Assembly (NCBI GenBank): GCA_003577005.1
Contig: QEUW01000065.1
Span: 1-24,839 of the forward strand
Reading direction: 5' to 3'
From: Chloroflexota bacterium
GTDB lineage: Bacteria > Chloroflexota > Anaerolineae > Caldilineales > Caldilineaceae
Length of the DNA: 24,839 nucleotides
This document shows positions 22,495-24,839 of this stretch, in pieces. A program made the translations under genes and the position numbers. The notes beneath the pieces are model-generated. The model worked only from the letters and a program-made list of their open reading frames with translations. It had not been told where the DNA came from and made no database searches. Position 1 is the stretch's first letter; the number at the start of each line of letters is the position of its first letter.

Positions 22495-24839
22495 CTGCCC
22501 CTTTATGTGTAGGTCGGCCAGGTGGACGTGGTCGTTCACCGGGTTGCCGGCATCGTCGAGCACCGGGACGCGGGCAAAGTTCTCTTCCACATACAGGCCA
22601 GTATAGAGCGGATAGACCCCCGGCGGCGCATCGGCTGCGACGGAAATGTCATGCACATCGACCACCAGTTCGCCGGGATACCAGAGCGTCGTCGGCTCAC
22701 GGTCGCAGACCGGGATGGCGTCTTTTTGCGCCACCATGACGCCGTCACCATAGAAGGCCTGATTGAAAACCTTGTACGATGGCAGCCCGTTGCGCTGCGC
22801 CCGCCAGTAGAGCGTCAGCCGAAAAGTATCGCCTGGTTCGAGCGCCTCGTTGCCCTCGATGGTATAGCCCTCCAGCCAGATGTCATTGCCAAAGTTGATG
22901 TGCAATGGGTTGGGGATCGTCTCTTCAACGATGGGTGAAATCAGCGGCAAGGTTGCATCCATCGCCGCATCAAAGCGCGCCGCATACGCCTCCAGCGGGA
23001 AGGTCTGCACGGTGGACACTAGATCCCCAGCGTTTTGCCGGTAGATCACCAGGCGCGGCGCATCGTTGACCGTCACCTGGCCCCAGCGTGTGTAGCCCTG
23101 TTCTTCGAGCATATCCTCCGCCTCGGCGCTGGGCAGCGTCCACGGCTCCAGGTTGTCGATGGCGAAATACCAGGTCGCCGTTGAGGCACAGCGGTGCTGG
23201 CCCAGCGTATACCAGTGTGGAATCCACGTATAGCGTTGATTGGTCTCATAGTCGCCTGCCAACACCCCGTCGGCGTAGAGCGCACCGACCACCTTCCAGC
23301 CATTTTGCAGCGGAAACCCATAGAGGCTATCCACCTCTTTGGTGTAATGGGGGGTCCAGTATCCCTTGGGAGTGTGTTCGGGCCAGGTGTACAGCACTTC
23401 GACTTTTGTCTGGTTGTAATACCAGTAATCATAGAAGCCAAAGACGAGCGTCGACGCCGCCAGCGCCAGACCGCCCAGTGCGTAGGCAGGAGCGCCACCC
23501 AGCCATCGCCGCAGGGCAAACCAGCCGTCGGCCAGCAATGCGCCGACCAACAGTGCCCACGGTGCAAAAAAGACATAGATGTGGGTGCGCGCCAGCGCCA
23601 TCCCAAAAAAGGTGGCCAGCAAGAGCACCCCAAACCAGAGCCAGAGCAACCGCGCTTCCACCCGCAACTTGGGAGCCAACCAGAGCGGCAGCAGCGCCAG
23701 GACAAAGGGCGCCAGGGCTAGATCGACCTGCCCAACGCGGAGCCAGGTCGTCTGCCACAACGTGAATCCCATGAGGATGCAGAGTGCAACACCGATCCCC
23801 ATTCCCCAAACCCGGCCAAACTCTCTACGATAGACCCGTACGACAGCCAGCGCGGTCGTGAATGCCAGAAAACCCACGTAATAGACGGAGTTATAGACCA
23901 GGCTGCGCCGGATGATGTCGTGCAGCCCGTTGTGCGGAAAGCGCCCACCGGCCACAAAGCGCTGGTCTACTAGATAGGTGAGGGTCGATTCAAAGCTGGG
24001 ATGCAGGAGGTAAGGCAGATAAAAGAGCGCCAATAACCCACCACCGACAGCCACCGCCGGCAACGCAGTACGCCCTAGCTCGCTCCAATGCAACCGGCGC
24101 TGCCATAGAAGGGCGCCCAGCAAAAAGAGCACGGGCAGGACAACCGCCAGCGCATCATAGTGGGAAAGCAGCCCCGTGGCCCAGAGAAGCGCCGCCAATG
24201 TCAGATAATTGGCGGCGCCTTTTGGCTCCCGCCATACGCGCACGAGCGTCACTACCACCAGCACCGACGTGAGCAACACCACACTCTGATATTGCAGAAA
24301 GCGAGAAAAGGCGATGAGATAGCCGTCGAAAACCAACAAAAATGCGGCGATCCAACCGGCCAGCGGGTTGAGCAGCCGCCAGCCCAACAACCAGACCGCC
24401 CCCAGCGCGGCGATGTTCGCCACGGCCAACGGGAGACGGGCGGTTGCCTCGTTGAGGTGGCCGGTTAGCGCAAAGGTCAACGCCGGCAGGACGATCTCGG
24501 TGGGGCCCTTTTTGTGGAGAAAGAGCACATCCTCATAGCCCTGGAGAAGAGCCGCCGCCCGCAGGGCACCGCGCGCCTCGTCGCCGTGAAACTCGGCATA
24601 GCCCAGCGCAGCAAAGCGCAAATACCCGCCGGCAAGGAGCAAGACGAAGATACCGGCAAGCACAAGCGGGTGCGCCATCTGAGATCTGGCCTGCTGGTTG
24701 GGTGGGCCAGCGCCAATGTCTATAAGCGGTGACCGCTCGTGTCGATTGCGCCGCCACACCAGCAGGGCGCAGACCAACAACAAGGCGTCAAACGTCGCCA
24801 GCGCCAGCCAGCGGTCGATGCCGCCGGGCAAATAGCTCA
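22492..24839 (-). CDS. GT-C membrane glycosyltransferase, subfamily B copy 2, partial at right edge
   Basis: The frame is open to the right end of the window, so the N-terminus lies outside. The visible part begins at SYLPGGIDRW, matching residue 87 onward of copy B1, so about 85 residues are missing. Shared blocks are GYAEFHGDEARGALRAAALLQGYEDVL (catalytic Asp-Glu), LHKKGPTEIVLP, TGHLNEATARLP and FDGYLIAFSRFLQYQS. Also shared are the soluble segment with HRCASTATWYFAIDNLEPW and one C-terminal beta-sandwich with RLTLYWRAQ and GVYPLYTGLY. The linker before the core is not repeat-derived here, unlike copy B1. It forms a neighbouring A-B pair with the 19993 gene. The start assumed inside the window (TTG 24831) is not the true start. 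Confidence 0.9.
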   Translation of the reverse strand, partial: SYLPGGIDRWLALATFDALLLVCALLVWRRNRHERSPLIDIGAGPPNQQARSQMAHPLVLAGIFVLLLAGGYLRFAALGYAEFHGDEARGALRAAALLQGYEDVLFLHKKGPTEIVLPALTFALTGHLNEATARLPLAVANIAALGAVWLLGWRLLNPLAGWIAAFLLVFDGYLIAFSRFLQYQSVVLLTSVLVVVTLVRVWREPKGAANYLTLAALLWATGLLSHYDALAVVLPVLFLLGALLWQRRLHWSELGRTALPAVAVGGGLLALFYLPYLLHPSFESTLTYLVDQRFVAGGRFPHNGLHDIIRRSLVYNSVYYVGFLAFTTALAVVRVYRREFGRVWGMGIGVALCILMGFTLWQTTWLRVGQVDLALAPFVLALLPLWLAPKLRVEARLLWLWFGVLLLATFFGMALARTHIYVFFAPWALLVGALLADGWFALRRWLGGAPAYALGGLALAASTLVFGFYDYWYYNQTKVEVLYTWPEHTPKGYWTPHYTKEVDSLYGFPLQNGWKVVGALYADGVLAGDYETNQRYTWIPHWYTLGQHRCASTATWYFAIDNLEPWTLPSAEAEDMLEEQGYTRWGQVTVNDAPRLVIYRQNAGDLVSTVQTFPLEAYAARFDAAMDATLPLISPIVEETIPNPLHINFGNDIWLEGYTIEGNEALEPGDTFRLTLYWRAQRNGLPSYKVFNQAFYGDGVMVAQKDAIPVCDREPTTLWYPGELVVDVHDISVAADAPPGVYPLYTGLYVEENFARVPVLDDAGNPVNDHVHLADLHIKGQ

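Overview
The window reads as chromosomal DNA of a high-GC bacterium, most probably a member of the Chloroflexota (Caldilinea/Anaerolinea-like). This is inferred from the gene set: DUF4058, a fused double-ATPase ECF transporter, a divergent chaperonin, a PIG-L deacetylase and large GT-C glycosyltransferases with C-terminal beta-sandwich domains. The absence of lineage markers such as rRNA keeps the assignment tentative. No rRNA, tRNA, CRISPR array or complete insertion sequence was found.

Left third (1-5876, all minus strand). Transcription runs from a DUF4058 gene into a fused EcfA ATPase gene, then EcfT, then an EcfS substrate-binding subunit, an endonuclease/exonuclease/phosphatase-fold enzyme and RarA. 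RarA is cut by the window edge and carries an apparent N-terminal deletion with frameshift. The transporter is therefore complete (A-A'-T-S). A 133-bp MITE-like element with a 9-bp target duplication lies between ecfT and ecfS, and ecfT has its own promoter.

Middle (6131-12103). An Asp-box beta-propeller protein follows a GroEL-family chaperonin that has lost a catalytic Asp. On the plus strand come a PIG-L deacetylase and an unknown polytopic membrane protein. A GT4 glycosyltransferase follows on the minus strand.

Right half (12110-24839). Five large GT-C (GT39/ArnT-like) membrane glycosyltransferases form a surface-glycosylation cluster. Two subfamilies, A and B, are each present twice as neighbouring A-B pairs (14545-19848 and 19993-24839). 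A fifth enzyme of a third type is coupled to the GT4 gene by 6 nt.

The most unusual property is a set of degenerate 7-bp-period repeats. Their unit sequences differ from site to site but keep a strict heptameric step. They occur both between genes, often touching stop codons, and inside genes at the ABC interdomain linker or the loops between membrane helices. A second, 9-bp-period family (GCGGATTGG-like) also occurs both between genes and inside one glycosyltransferase. The heptamers resemble the STRR heptanucleotide repeats of filamentous cyanobacteria.
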